Source: Candidatus Leptofilum proximum (GTDB lineage: Bacteria > Chloroflexota > Anaerolineae > Promineifilales > Promineifilaceae). From it: a stretch of 64,000 nt of DNA. The position numbers were made by a program, and so were the translations under genes. The notes beneath the pieces were generated by a model. That model did no database searches, was not told where the DNA came from, and was given only the letters and a program-made list of their open reading frames with translations. Below are positions 49,733-58,672 of this stretch, piece after piece (the stretch's first letter is position 1; every line of letters starts with the position of its first letter). The stretch is taken from assembly GCA_016710325.1 (NCBI GenBank), contig JADJXK010000002.1:3100001-3164000 (forward strand), given 5' to 3'.

Positions 49733-50758
49733 ATGCTAGAGCAACTGGAATCATTGTATGAAAAATCGCTGGCTGGGCTGGAGGCGGTGGACAGCACGGC
49801 CGTTCTCGAAACCTGGTACCGCGACACCCTCGGCCGCAAGGGCAGCATTTACTTGCTCACCCGCCAGGTGGGCCAGCTTAGTGCCGACGAACGGCCGATC
49901 TTCGGCAAGCGCATCAACGTCGTCAAAAGTGAGCTGGAAGCGGCCTACGAAGCACGGCTGGCCGAGCTAAAAGCCACCGAACTGGCCGACAAGATCGCCA
50001 GCTCCGCCATTGACGTGACACTGCCGGGACGGCCGTTAACCACCGGCGGCCTGCACATCATCACCCAAACCCTGCGCGACATCTACCGCATCTTCGGCGA
50101 TATGGGCTTCCAGATTTACCGTTCGCCCGACGTAGAGACCGACGCCTACAACTTCGAGCTGCTCAACTTCCCGCCGCACCACCCCGCGCGGGAAATGCAA
50201 GACAGCTTCTACACCGAAAACCCGGACGTGATCCTGCGCACGCACACCAGCGCCGGACAAATCCGGGCCATGCGCGAATATTATCCCGAACCGGTGCGCG
50301 TTATCCTGCCCGGCATGTGCTACCGCAACGAGCAAATCACCACCCGCAGCAGCATCCAGTTCACCCAGGTGGAAGGGCTGGCCGTGGGCACCAACATCAC
50401 TTTTGCCGACCTCAAAGGTACGCTCACCGAGCTTGCCCGCCGCCTCTTCGGCGCCAATCGACAGACTCGCTTCCGCGCCAGCTACTTCCCCTTCACCGAA
50501 CCCAGCGCCGAGATGGACGTCACCTGCTTTTTGTGTGAGGGTGAGGGGTGCCAGGTGTGCAAACAGACCGGCTGGCTGGAGATTTTGGGCAGCGGCATGG
50601 TGCATCCCAACGTCCTGCGCAACGGCGGCTACGACCCCGAAGTGTATACCGGCTTCGCTTTTGGCATAGGGCCAGAGCGCATCGCCATGCTCAAGTACGG
50701 CATCGACGACATTCGCCAATTCTGGAACAACGATTTGCGGTTCCTGAAACAATTCTAA
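49733..50758 (+). CDS. pheS: Phenylalanyl-tRNA synthetase alpha subunit
   Basis: 341 residues from ATG 49733 (AGGAAGT upstream); the longer frame runs through a repeat. An N-terminal coiled coil is followed by the class II core: GFQIYRSPDVETDAYNFE, motif 2 FRASYFPFTEPSAEMDV and motif 3 GFAFGIGPERIAML. The CFLCEGEGCQVCKQTGW insert is normal for bacterial PheS. It forms a tetramer with PheT and charges tRNA-Phe. Expression is probably controlled by the upstream attenuator. Confidence 0.96.
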   Translation: MLEQLESLYEKSLAGLEAVDSTAVLETWYRDTLGRKGSIYLLTRQVGQLSADERPIFGKRINVVKSELEAAYEARLAELKATELADKIASSAIDVTLPGRPLTTGGLHIITQTLRDIYRIFGDMGFQIYRSPDVETDAYNFELLNFPPHHPAREMQDSFYTENPDVILRTHTSAGQIRAMREYYPEPVRVILPGMCYRNEQITTRSSIQFTQVEGLAVGTNITFADLKGTLTELARRLFGANRQTRFRASYFPFTEPSAEMDVTCFLCEGEGCQVCKQTGWLEILGSGMVHPNVLRNGGYDPEVYTGFAFGIGPERIAMLKYGIDDIRQFWNNDLRFLKQF

Positions 50759-50831
50759 TTACCCAATTACCTGATTACTCAGTTACCCAATTATGAATAT
50801 TTGTAATCAAGTAATTGAGTAATTGGGTAAC
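50757..50831. repeat. Self-complementary repeat, TAATTACCC class
   Basis: TAATTACCCAATTACCTG and related words face GTAATCAAGTAATTGAGTAA, then TTGGGTAAC. Same words as at 39229-39294. It lies between pheS and pheT. Confidence 0.75.
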
Positions 50832-50847
50832 TTTTCCGGAGTTTCCC

Positions 50848-53382
50848 ATGCTTGTACCACTTTCATGGCTTAAAGATTTTGTGACGATTGATAAACCCGT
50901 CGAGCAGGTAGACCGCCTGCTGACCAATGCCGGTCTGGAAGTCAAAACCATCGACTACATCGGCGTCCCTGGCGCGGCGCTGGAATGGGACCGCGAGCTT
51001 GTTTTGCTGGCCCACCTGCTCAAGGTGGAGCAGCATCCCAATGCGGACAAGCTGGTGCTGGCGACGGTGGATTATGGTGACGGCCGTTCCAAAATCGTCG
51101 TCACCGGCGCACCCAATTTGTTCCAATATGTGGGGCAAGGCAACATCAGCGGCTTGCAAATTTACTCCCCGTTGGCGCTGGAAGGGTCAACGCTGTACGA
51201 CGGGCACAAAGACGGCCGTGTCCTGGCCAAACTTAAAGGGCGTGAGCTGCGCGGTATTTACAACGACGCCATGCTCTGCTCTGAAAAAGAGCTGGGCATC
51301 AGCGAAGAGCACGAAGGCATCATCCTGATCCAAAAAGACGCCCACTCGCCCGACTACCAGCCCGGCACGCCGCTGCAAGACGTATTGGGCGACGCCGTGC
51401 TGGAGATCGACATCATCCCCAACATTGCCCGCTGCGCCTCGATGGTCGGTGTAGCCCGCGAATATGCTGCTCTCACCAACCAGCCCATGCGCTACCCGGA
51501 TTACAACGTAGTGATGGAAGGACCTTCGGCAGACGGCCGTATCACCCTGCACACCGAAGCACCAGACCTCAATCCTCGCTTTGTTGGCTACATCATCGAA
51601 GGCGTGCAGCAGACGCCCAGCCCGTACTGGATGCAGTACCGCCTGCGCCTGGCCGGTCAGCGCCCCATCAACGTTGTCGTAGACATCTCCAACTACGTCA
51701 TGCTGGAAATGGGCCAACCCAACCACACCTTCGACTACAACTTCCTGCGCCGCCGCGCCGATGAGTACAACCCTGGCGGCCCCATCCAGATCATCACCCG
51801 CCTGCCCCACGAGGACGAAACGCTCACCACGCTAGACGGCATTACCCACAAGCTGGAGCCGTACAGCATCCTGGTGACAGATCCGCTGGGCAACCTGAGC
51901 CTGGGCGGCGTGATGGGCGGCGAGGACAGTGAAATCAAGCCAGAAACGCAAAACGTCTTCCTGGAAGCCGCTGCCTGGAACTTCATCAACATCCGCCGCA
52001 CCTCTACCAAATTGGGTATCCATACTGACGCCGCCTTCCGCTTCAGCCGGGGGGTGCATCCCAGCCAGGCGCTGCTGGGCGCCAAGCGCGCCGCCGAGCT
52101 GCTGCGCCGTCTGGCGGGTGGCACCGTGGCCAACGGGGTCATTGACTACTACCCTAATCCACCCGAAACCGTGGTGGTGACGCTGAAGCTGGACTACGCC
52201 CGGCGGCTCAGCGGCCTCAACCTCAGCGGAGCGGAGATGGCCGACCTGCTGGCGAGGCTGGAGTTCCAGACCGAGATACACGACGATCACCTCGTCGTCA
52301 CCGCACCGGATCACCGCATGGACATTGAAGGACCACACGACCTGGTGGAAGAAATTTGCCGCATGTATGGCTACGACAACATCCCCTCCACCATACTGTC
52401 CGACGTGCTGCCGCCGCAGCGTGGCAACGTCAGGTTGGAGCAGGAAGAGCGCATCAAAGACACGCTGGTGCAGGTGGGCCTGCAGGAGCTCATCACCTTC
52501 CGCCTGACCTCCAAGGCGCAGGAAACAAAGTTGATTCCCAAAAATCATGCCGCCGGGCCAGATGAACGGCCGTACGTCACCCTCACCAATCCCAACTCCG
52601 CCGAACGGGCCGCCTTGCGCCACAGCCTGCTGGCCTCGGTGATGGAAATGGCCGCAGCCAACAGCCGCTACCAGGACCGGCTGGCGCTGTTTGAAGTAGG
52701 CCCCATTTTCATCGTGGATGAGGATGAGATTCTGCCCACGGAACAAACCTGCCTCTCGATTGTGATGAGCGGGCAGCGCACGGTGCCCGGCTGGCAAAAC
52801 GGCAGCTCAGGCACCTACAACTTCTTCGATCTGAAGGGTGTGCTGGAGGCGCTTTTTCACGAACTGCACCTGAACATCAGCTACGAACCGCTGGAGCATC
52901 CCACGTACCGGCCGGGCCGCACGGCGCGCCTGCTGCTGGGTGAAAAACAGGTCGGCGTGATGGGCGAGCTGCACCCGCTGGTGGTGGAGCAGTTTGATCT
53001 GCAAACAGAAGAAGACCAGCCCGTGCTGGCCGCCGATATTAACCTGGATGTCCTCATCGCCTACATCCCCTCCCATTACCCGTATGATCCCATCTCGCCT
53101 TACCCGGCCGTGCATGAGGATATTGCGGTGGTGGTAGACAAAGATGTTGCGGCCAAAGAGGTCGAAGAAGTCATTCGCAACTCCGGCGGTTACCTGCTCA
53201 AGGACGTGGCGCTGTTCGACCTGTACGAAGGCAACCAGATCGGCGCAGGCAAAAAAAGCCTGGCCTACCACCTCACCTTCCAGGCCCCGGACAAAACCCT
53301 CACCGACAAGGTGGTGCAAAAGAGTCGCCAAAAAATTATTGGCCAACTCAAGCACAGGCTCAACGCCCAACTGCGCGAATAA
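50848..53382 (+). CDS. pheT: Phenylalanyl-tRNA synthetase beta subunit
   Basis: 844 residues from ATG 50848 (CCGGAG upstream). Domains in order: N-terminal LVPLSWLKDFV, tRNA-binding OB domain (residues 40-155), B3/B4 editing region (NPRFVGYIIEGV; NYVMLEMGQPNHTFDY), B5, class-II-like core, and C-terminal anticodon-binding FDX-ACB domain (YPAVHEDIAVVVDKDV, last 95 residues). Normal length. A strong terminator follows. Confidence 0.96.
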   Translation: MLVPLSWLKDFVTIDKPVEQVDRLLTNAGLEVKTIDYIGVPGAALEWDRELVLLAHLLKVEQHPNADKLVLATVDYGDGRSKIVVTGAPNLFQYVGQGNISGLQIYSPLALEGSTLYDGHKDGRVLAKLKGRELRGIYNDAMLCSEKELGISEEHEGIILIQKDAHSPDYQPGTPLQDVLGDAVLEIDIIPNIARCASMVGVAREYAALTNQPMRYPDYNVVMEGPSADGRITLHTEAPDLNPRFVGYIIEGVQQTPSPYWMQYRLRLAGQRPINVVVDISNYVMLEMGQPNHTFDYNFLRRRADEYNPGGPIQIITRLPHEDETLTTLDGITHKLEPYSILVTDPLGNLSLGGVMGGEDSEIKPETQNVFLEAAAWNFINIRRTSTKLGIHTDAAFRFSRGVHPSQALLGAKRAAELLRRLAGGTVANGVIDYYPNPPETVVVTLKLDYARRLSGLNLSGAEMADLLARLEFQTEIHDDHLVVTAPDHRMDIEGPHDLVEEICRMYGYDNIPSTILSDVLPPQRGNVRLEQEERIKDTLVQVGLQELITFRLTSKAQETKLIPKNHAAGPDERPYVTLTNPNSAERAALRHSLLASVMEMAAANSRYQDRLALFEVGPIFIVDEDEILPTEQTCLSIVMSGQRTVPGWQNGSSGTYNFFDLKGVLEALFHELHLNISYEPLEHPTYRPGRTARLLLGEKQVGVMGELHPLVVEQFDLQTEEDQPVLAADINLDVLIAYIPSHYPYDPISPYPAVHEDIAVVVDKDVAAKEVEEVIRNSGGYLLKDVALFDLYEGNQIGAGKKSLAYHLTFQAPDKTLTDKVVQKSRQKIIGQLKHRLNAQLRE

Positions 53383-53390
53383 GATAAAGA

Positions 53391-53418
53391 AGCCAGGTGA
53401 AATTCGCCTGGCTTTTTT
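53391..53418 (+). terminator. Rho-independent terminator after pheT
   Basis: AGCCAGGTGA and TCGCCTGGCT pair over ten positions with loop AAT and then six T. It starts nine bases after the stop. Confidence 0.88.
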
Positions 53419-53485
53419 GATCCTACCTTCAAGCGTGTATCCTGGTGGGATCAAGTGACGAAATAAACAAAAACTGTGGCTAAAA

Positions 53486-53519
53486 ACTAGTTGACATGTC
53501 TAGTATTCAATGATAAAGT
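53486..53519 (+). promoter_or_regulatory. marR promoter with overlapping operator
   Basis: TTGACA (53491-53496), 17-base spacer, TAAAGT (53514-53519). ACTAG (53486-53490) and CTAGT (53500-53504) form an inverted repeat around the -35 box, suited to autorepression. Confidence 0.6.
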
Positions 53520-53572
53520 TGATACGTCAACCAAATGTTGAAAATCAGAATCCCCAAAGGTTACAAGGCTGG

Positions 53573-54046
53573 ATGAGCGAACGAGAAACGCTTTATAATC
53601 TGCTTAAACAAACCTTCATCCTCCTCGATGACGGCGATAGGCGATTATTTGGGAGTTATAATCTAACCGCCCCACGCTATTATGCCTTGCTCCATATTTC
53701 CGAAAAACCAGGGCTTTCCTCCAGTGAATTAAGCGACCGGCTGCTGTGCGACAAAAGCAACGTGACGCGTATTGTTAAGGGGTTGGAGAATGCCGGTCTT
53801 ATCATCCGTCAGCCACACGAGACAGACGGCCGTACCCTACGCCTTTACCTGACCGACCAGGGGAATGACATCTGTGCCCACGTCGCCACGGCTCACCAAA
53901 AATACAACGATCTGCGGCTTAACTGCATCAATGAAATTTCCCAGGGTAATCTGCTGGAGAACCTGACCCTGTTGAATGAATCGTTACAAGAAGAACTCTC
54001 AAAATCGGCCGTACCCGCCAATGGGCATCTTACGGAAAATTCCTAA
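53573..54046 (+). CDS. MarR-family transcriptional regulator
   Basis: 157 residues from ATG 53573. An earlier ATG at 53510 lies inside the promoter and is rejected. Winged helix: PRYYALLHISEKPGLSSSELSDRLLCDKSNVTRIVKGLENAGLI, wing ETDGRTLRLYLTDQG. Effector unknown. It is the gene directly upstream of the maltodextrin transporter and may regulate it, although MarR control of sugar uptake is not usual. Confidence 0.85.
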   Translation: MSERETLYNLLKQTFILLDDGDRRLFGSYNLTAPRYYALLHISEKPGLSSSELSDRLLCDKSNVTRIVKGLENAGLIIRQPHETDGRTLRLYLTDQGNDICAHVATAHQKYNDLRLNCINEISQGNLLENLTLLNESLQEELSKSAVPANGHLTENS

Positions 54047-54135
54047 ACAGCGCTAAAATAATAAAGAGCCAAATCGTTCCATTTACGCTACCAACTGCGT
54101 CTCGACACCAAGCACACACCAGCCTTTCAATAAAG

Positions 54136-54162
54136 CCTTTACAGTCTATCCTTTACAGTCTA
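54136..54162 (+). promoter_or_regulatory. Direct repeats upstream of the malE-like gene
   Basis: CCTTTACAGTCTA occurs at 54136-54148 and 54150-54162. Each contains TTTACA, which could act as a -35 or as an activator site. The 228-base spacer holds nothing else convincing except two CAAATTTGA words at 54178 and 54258. Confidence 0.45.
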
Positions 54163-54274
54163 AATAAAACGGAGATTCAAATTTGAAGGAGGTGATGCAC
54201 GCAAGCGGAGATCACATACCCAAAAAATGTAAGTTACAAAAATTTTCAAATATCAAACAAATTTGAGGAGAGAG

Positions 54275-55930
54275 ATGAACAACAAAAAATGGTACATCTT
54301 AGCAGTTTTGTTTTTAATGGGCGCCCTGTTTCTGAGCGCCTGTGGTGGCGCCGAACCCGAAGTTGAAGAAGCAGTTGATGAACCCGCCACCACCACCGAG
54401 ACCGAAGCAGAAGTGGTGGAAGAACCGATGGAAGAGCCCACGGAAGAACCGATGGAAGAGCCCACGGAAGAACCGATGGAAGAGCCCACGGAAGAACCGA
54501 CCGAAGAAGCTGCGGCGGAAACCCCAGAAGTTTTTATCACCATCTGGGCTGATGACACCCGGGCTCCCATCCTGGCGGCACTGGCTGACGATTTCCAGGC
54601 CACCTACGGTGTGGGTCTGGTTGTTGAGCAAGTTGCCGACATCCGCGATCAATTTGTAATCGCTGCCCCGGCTGGCGAAGGTCCAGACATCATTGTGGGC
54701 GCCCACGACTGGCTTGGCCAGCTTGTGGCCAGCGGCCTGTTGGCCCCCATCGACCTGGGTGACAAAGCCGATGCCTTCACCGATGTCTCCCTGACCGGCT
54801 TCACCTATGACGGCCAGCTGTACGGTATGCCCTATGCCACCGAAAACCTGGCTTTCTTCTACAATACTGACCTGGTAGAAACTCCGCCCACCACCTGGGA
54901 AGAGATGGTTGAGATGGGTACGGCCCTGCAAGACTCCGGCGATGTGACCTTTGGCTTTGGTCTCACCGGCACCACCTACGACGCCTTCCCGCTCCAGACC
55001 GCTTTTGGTGGTTACGTATTCGGCCGTGATGCTGAAGGCAACTACGACCCCACCGATGTGGGTATCGACAGCGAAGGCATGATTGCCTCTGGCCAGTGGA
55101 TTGCTGACCAAATTGAAGCTGGCTTCATGAGCGACAACACCGATTGGGACACCACTCATGCTCTGTTTGAAACCGGTGAAATCCCCTTCTTGATGGCTGG
55201 TCCGTGGGCTTTGGACCGCATTCGTGAGTCTGGTGTACCTTACGGCATCACCACTTTCCCGGATGAAGGCCAACCGTTTGCCGGTGTACAGGGTTTCATG
55301 GTCAACGCTCTCAGCGAGAACGTACTGTTGGCGCAGGCTTTCCTGACCGAGTTTGTGGCCACTGACGAAGTAATGACCAACCTGTACCTCTCAAACAACC
55401 GCCCCTCCGCTTTCCAGAGCGTGTTGGATGCGACCGATGATGCAGACCTGGCCGCCTTTGGTGAGGCTGGGGCCAATGCCATCCTCATGCCAGCTATTCC
55501 AGAAATGGGTTCCGTATGGGCCTCCTGGGGTGACGCTTTCACGCTGATCATCCAGGGCGAGCAAGCCCCCGAAGATGCTCTGGCCAATGCCGCATCCCAG
55601 ATCCGTGATCTCATCGGTGGCGCGGCCGCCGGTATGGTCAACGTGCCTGGTTCCTGGCAAGCTGCCAGCGGCGTTTGCGAAGGCGATTGGGATCCGGCTT
55701 GCGCAGGCAGTGCGCTGACCCAGGGCGATGACGGGCTGTACACCGGTTCCTTCAGTCTGCCCGCTGGTGATTACGAAGTCAAGGTGGCTCATGATGGCGC
55801 CTGGACGGAGAATTACGGTGTGGACGGCGCAGCCGATGGTGACAACTATCAGTTCACCATGGCGGCTGATGGCACAGTAACCTTCACCTACGACCCCGAA
55901 ACCCACCTCTTGGAGATCGTCACCGAGTAA
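54275..55930 (+). CDS. Maltodextrin-type substrate-binding lipoprotein with C-terminal X25-like domain
   Basis: 551 residues from ATG 54275 (GAGGAGAGAG). Lipobox LFLSACGG. An acidic Glu/Pro repeat linker follows (residues 45-78). The solute-binding fold comes next (ITIWADDTRAPILAAL; GPDIIVGAHDWLGQLV; YGMPYATENLAFFYNTDLV; PFLMAGPWAL) and matches MalE-like proteins. After about residue 455 an extra beta domain (CEGDWDPACAG...LYTGSFSLPAGDYEVKVAHDGAW...FTYDPETHLLEI) resembles the X25 starch-related domain of pullulanases. Extracytoplasmic binding of malto-oligosaccharides is likely; GH13 and MalFG genes follow. Confidence 0.88.
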   Translation: MNNKKWYILAVLFLMGALFLSACGGAEPEVEEAVDEPATTTETEAEVVEEPMEEPTEEPMEEPTEEPMEEPTEEPTEEAAAETPEVFITIWADDTRAPILAALADDFQATYGVGLVVEQVADIRDQFVIAAPAGEGPDIIVGAHDWLGQLVASGLLAPIDLGDKADAFTDVSLTGFTYDGQLYGMPYATENLAFFYNTDLVETPPTTWEEMVEMGTALQDSGDVTFGFGLTGTTYDAFPLQTAFGGYVFGRDAEGNYDPTDVGIDSEGMIASGQWIADQIEAGFMSDNTDWDTTHALFETGEIPFLMAGPWALDRIRESGVPYGITTFPDEGQPFAGVQGFMVNALSENVLLAQAFLTEFVATDEVMTNLYLSNNRPSAFQSVLDATDDADLAAFGEAGANAILMPAIPEMGSVWASWGDAFTLIIQGEQAPEDALANAASQIRDLIGGAAAGMVNVPGSWQAASGVCEGDWDPACAGSALTQGDDGLYTGSFSLPAGDYEVKVAHDGAWTENYGVDGAADGDNYQFTMAADGTVTFTYDPETHLLEIVTE

Positions 55931-55951
55931 TTAGCAGTTTTGCGTTTTAGT

Positions 55952-55977
55952 GAAGGCCGGGGAACTCCCCGGCCTTC
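55952..55977 (+). terminator. Hairpin between the malE-like gene and malF
   Basis: GAAGGCCGGGG, loop AACT, CCCCGGCCTTC (11 perfect pairs), followed by ATTTCATTGTTG. A partial terminator or RNA-stability hairpin would give more binding protein than permease. Confidence 0.7.
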
Positions 55978-56029
55978 ATTTCATTGTTGTCTTTATTCCA
56001 AACAGTAGTCCGGGGAAGGAGGAAGTAGA

Positions 56030-57628
56030 ATGAGTGCCCTGCAAGTTGCTGGCGGGAAAAAACCATCCGCCCCATCCAGCTCATTGACCAGCATTCTCAT
56101 CCGTTTAGTTCTGTTGTTTGCCATTGATGGCTTTGCCATCTGGTTTATAGTGAACTTATTTGCCAACGAAGCCTATTTTCTTACCGGCGCCCTTGTTTTC
56201 GTCACGGTAATGATCAATGTCGTCATTTTGCGCCAGGATATGTATCCATTGCGGTGGATGCTAATTGGCCTGGTCATGATGGTGTTGTTTTCGATCTATC
56301 CAAACCTGTTTACGATTTTTGTAGCCTTTACTAATTTCGGGGACGGGCATTTGCTGGCTAAGGATCAGGCCATTGTCCAGATTCAAAGAGAACGGTATCT
56401 GCCTGAAGGCGGCGCCGCCTTCCGCTGGACTGCCTTTGAGAACGAGGATGGCGAATACGCACTATGGCTGCTAGATCAAGAAGGTGTGGGCTATCTGGCC
56501 GTTCCCGGTGAACCCCTTTTACAAGCAGGTTCAGGGGAAGCGGGCATCGGCGAGCTAGACAGCAGCGGCATCCCTGTAAGCATTGAAGGTTATACCAGGC
56601 TGAACGCCATTACGCTGGCGGCAGGCGCTGGCGATGAGGTGCGAGACATTCTGTTTGGCACTGGCGATCAGGCGGTGCAAATCCGTTCTACGCAGGAAGC
56701 GGCCGCTCTACAACCCCTTTATCTTTACGATGAAGCCCGGGATGTGATGATTAACCAGGAAACTGGCCTAGAGTACGCCCCCATTGACGGCACGTTCACT
56801 GCCCGCAATGGAGCAGAATTGCGCCCAGGTTTCCAGGCTGTCGTAGGATTTGAGAACTTTACCCGCTTCTTCAAAAGTCCTGCGCTGCAAGGCCCACTGG
56901 TAAGGATCATCACCTGGAACTTTGCCTTTGCTTTTCTCAGCGTCTTTATGACGTTTTCCTTGGGTCTCACTATTGCCCTTATTTACAATGATCCTAGCTT
57001 TCCCGGCAAAAAACTCATTCAATCGTTTCTGCTGATTCCCTATACCATCCCCAGCCTGATTACCATTTTGATCTGGCGCGGTTTGCTAAATACGCAGGTT
57101 GGGATCATCAACCGGACGCTAACACAACTCATTGGTACGGCTCCCCCCTGGACGGAGAATCAATGGTGGGCCAAGGTAGCCATTCTTTTGGTCAATCTGT
57201 GGCTAGGCTACCCTTATTTTATGCTTATCTGTAGTGGTGCGCTGCAAGCCATTCCCACAGAACTGTACCATGCAGCTGAAGTAGACGGTGCCAACGTATG
57301 GCAGCGGTTCAGAAAAATCACGCTGCCGCTGCTCCTGGTAGCGGTTGGCCCGCTGCTGGTCGCCTCGTTTACGTTCAACTTTAACAACTTTAACCTGATT
57401 TACTTATTCATTCAGGGTGGTCCCCCGATTGCCGGGGCAACCACACGTGCCGGGCACACCGATATTCTGATCAGCTATGTGTACAATCTGGCTTTTGCGG
57501 GCGGGCGTGGCTTCGACTATGGGCTGGCTTCGGCCGTAACGATTGTCATTTTCTTCATTGTGGGGGCCATTACGTTGCTCCAGTTCCGCTATACCCAAAT
57601 GTGGGAGGAGGTCAGCGAAAATGTCTAG
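56030..57628 (+). CDS. malF: Maltodextrin ABC transporter permease, MalF-like
   Basis: 532 residues with GGAGGAAGTAG before ATG. Early helices (30-105) precede a large extracytoplasmic region (about residues 110-280), as in MalF. The binding-protein-dependent permease core follows (SLGLTIALIYNDPSFPGKKLIQSFLLIPYTIPSLI...). The EAA loop is AAEVDGANVWQRFRKITLPLL. It forms the channel with MalG. It overlaps malG by eight bases. Confidence 0.9.
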   Translation: MSALQVAGGKKPSAPSSSLTSILIRLVLLFAIDGFAIWFIVNLFANEAYFLTGALVFVTVMINVVILRQDMYPLRWMLIGLVMMVLFSIYPNLFTIFVAFTNFGDGHLLAKDQAIVQIQRERYLPEGGAAFRWTAFENEDGEYALWLLDQEGVGYLAVPGEPLLQAGSGEAGIGELDSSGIPVSIEGYTRLNAITLAAGAGDEVRDILFGTGDQAVQIRSTQEAAALQPLYLYDEARDVMINQETGLEYAPIDGTFTARNGAELRPGFQAVVGFENFTRFFKSPALQGPLVRIITWNFAFAFLSVFMTFSLGLTIALIYNDPSFPGKKLIQSFLLIPYTIPSLITILIWRGLLNTQVGIINRTLTQLIGTAPPWTENQWWAKVAILLVNLWLGYPYFMLICSGALQAIPTELYHAAEVDGANVWQRFRKITLPLLLVAVGPLLVASFTFNFNNFNLIYLFIQGGPPIAGATTRAGHTDILISYVYNLAFAGGRGFDYGLASAVTIVIFFIVGAITLLQFRYTQMWEEVSENV

Positions 57629-58514
57629 CTTAACCTTTATGCAAAGTCTGCGCCAATCACAGCGTCAGCAGCGGCGGTTTTCCATAGTGATCCGGTGGAT
57701 CATTGCGCTCTTCCTCATGTTTTTTGCCGTCTTCCCGGTATTGTGGATCATATCGGCGGCGTTTAATCCGGCTGACACGCTGGCCACCCAAACGCTTATT
57801 CCCCGCAATGCGGGTCTGGACAATTTTACGGAGCTGTTTAACAGTCCGGTCTTCCCTTATTGGACCTGGTATTGGAATTCGATCAAAATCGCTACGATTT
57901 CCACAATCCTGTCTGTTTCCATCACCACACTGGCAGCTTACGCGTTTTCGCGGTTCCGTTTTCAGGGGCGGGTCACCATGTTAAAGGCGCTGCTGCTTAT
58001 TCAGGTGTTTCCTGGCCTGTTGGCGATGGTGGCCATCTTTTTGATGATTTCGCAAATTGGTGATTTGGTACCCACCTTTGGTCTGGACACGCACACCGGC
58101 TTGATTTTGGTGTACATGGGTGGCGCGATGGGGATCAATATCTGGCTGATGAAGGGTTTCTTTGACACAATCCCGCGAGAGATTGATGAGTCGGCCATGG
58201 TGGATGGCGCCACCCACTGGCAGATTTTTACGCAGCTGCTGCTGCCGCTGATGCGGCCGATTTTGGTCGTGATTGGTATCTTGTCTTTCATCGGCACGTA
58301 CGGCGATTTTATTCTGGCACGTGTTTTGTTGAAGAGCACCGATCAATACACCTTAATGGTAGGCTTGCAGATCTTCACCTCGGGCCAGTTTTCGCAGAAG
58401 TGGGGTCAGTTTACCGCCGGGGCGCTGCTGGGCGCACTGCCGATTATGCTGATCTACTTGATTTTGCAGGATCAGATCGTGGGTGGCCTGACACGCGGCG
58501 CCGTGAAGGGATAA
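57621..58514 (+). CDS. malG: Maltodextrin ABC transporter permease, MalG-like
   Basis: 297 residues from ATG 57621, overlapping the malF end. Six helices. The EAA loop is DESAMVDGATHWQIFTQLLLPLM. The C-terminus has RGAVKG, typical of MalG. No ATPase gene (malK) lies in the window, so a shared MalK/MsmX-like ATPase elsewhere is expected. Confidence 0.92.
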   Translation: MSSLTFMQSLRQSQRQQRRFSIVIRWIIALFLMFFAVFPVLWIISAAFNPADTLATQTLIPRNAGLDNFTELFNSPVFPYWTWYWNSIKIATISTILSVSITTLAAYAFSRFRFQGRVTMLKALLLIQVFPGLLAMVAIFLMISQIGDLVPTFGLDTHTGLILVYMGGAMGINIWLMKGFFDTIPREIDESAMVDGATHWQIFTQLLLPLMRPILVVIGILSFIGTYGDFILARVLLKSTDQYTLMVGLQIFTSGQFSQKWGQFTAGALLGALPIMLIYLILQDQIVGGLTRGAVKG

Positions 58515-58672
58515 TGAATTGTAAATTGTGAACGGTTAATTTTTAATTGCTAATTGGTTACGGCCGTTTCCAGAGCAGACCTCACAGGTTTTCGCAAAAA
58601 GCACCTTGCTGTTATGGCAAACCTGTCGGGCCTCGTGAAATCAGGAAACGGCCGTTTTCAATAGGACCCTCC
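58515..58672. repeat. Spacer with AATTG words and two ACGGCCGT copies
   Basis: TTGTAAATTGTGAACGGTTA and TTAATTGCTAATTGG words are followed by two copies of ACGGCCGT (58561 and 58649) and a GGACCC site before the GH13 start. No gene. Confidence 0.5.

Noticed and set aside
54195..54266. 23-codon frame just upstream of the malE-like gene, preceded by AAGGAGGTG
   Set aside because: The ribosome-site-like sequence is only two bases from the ATG, and the peptide has no regulatory features; probably chance or a decoy of the duplicated CAAATTTGA leader.
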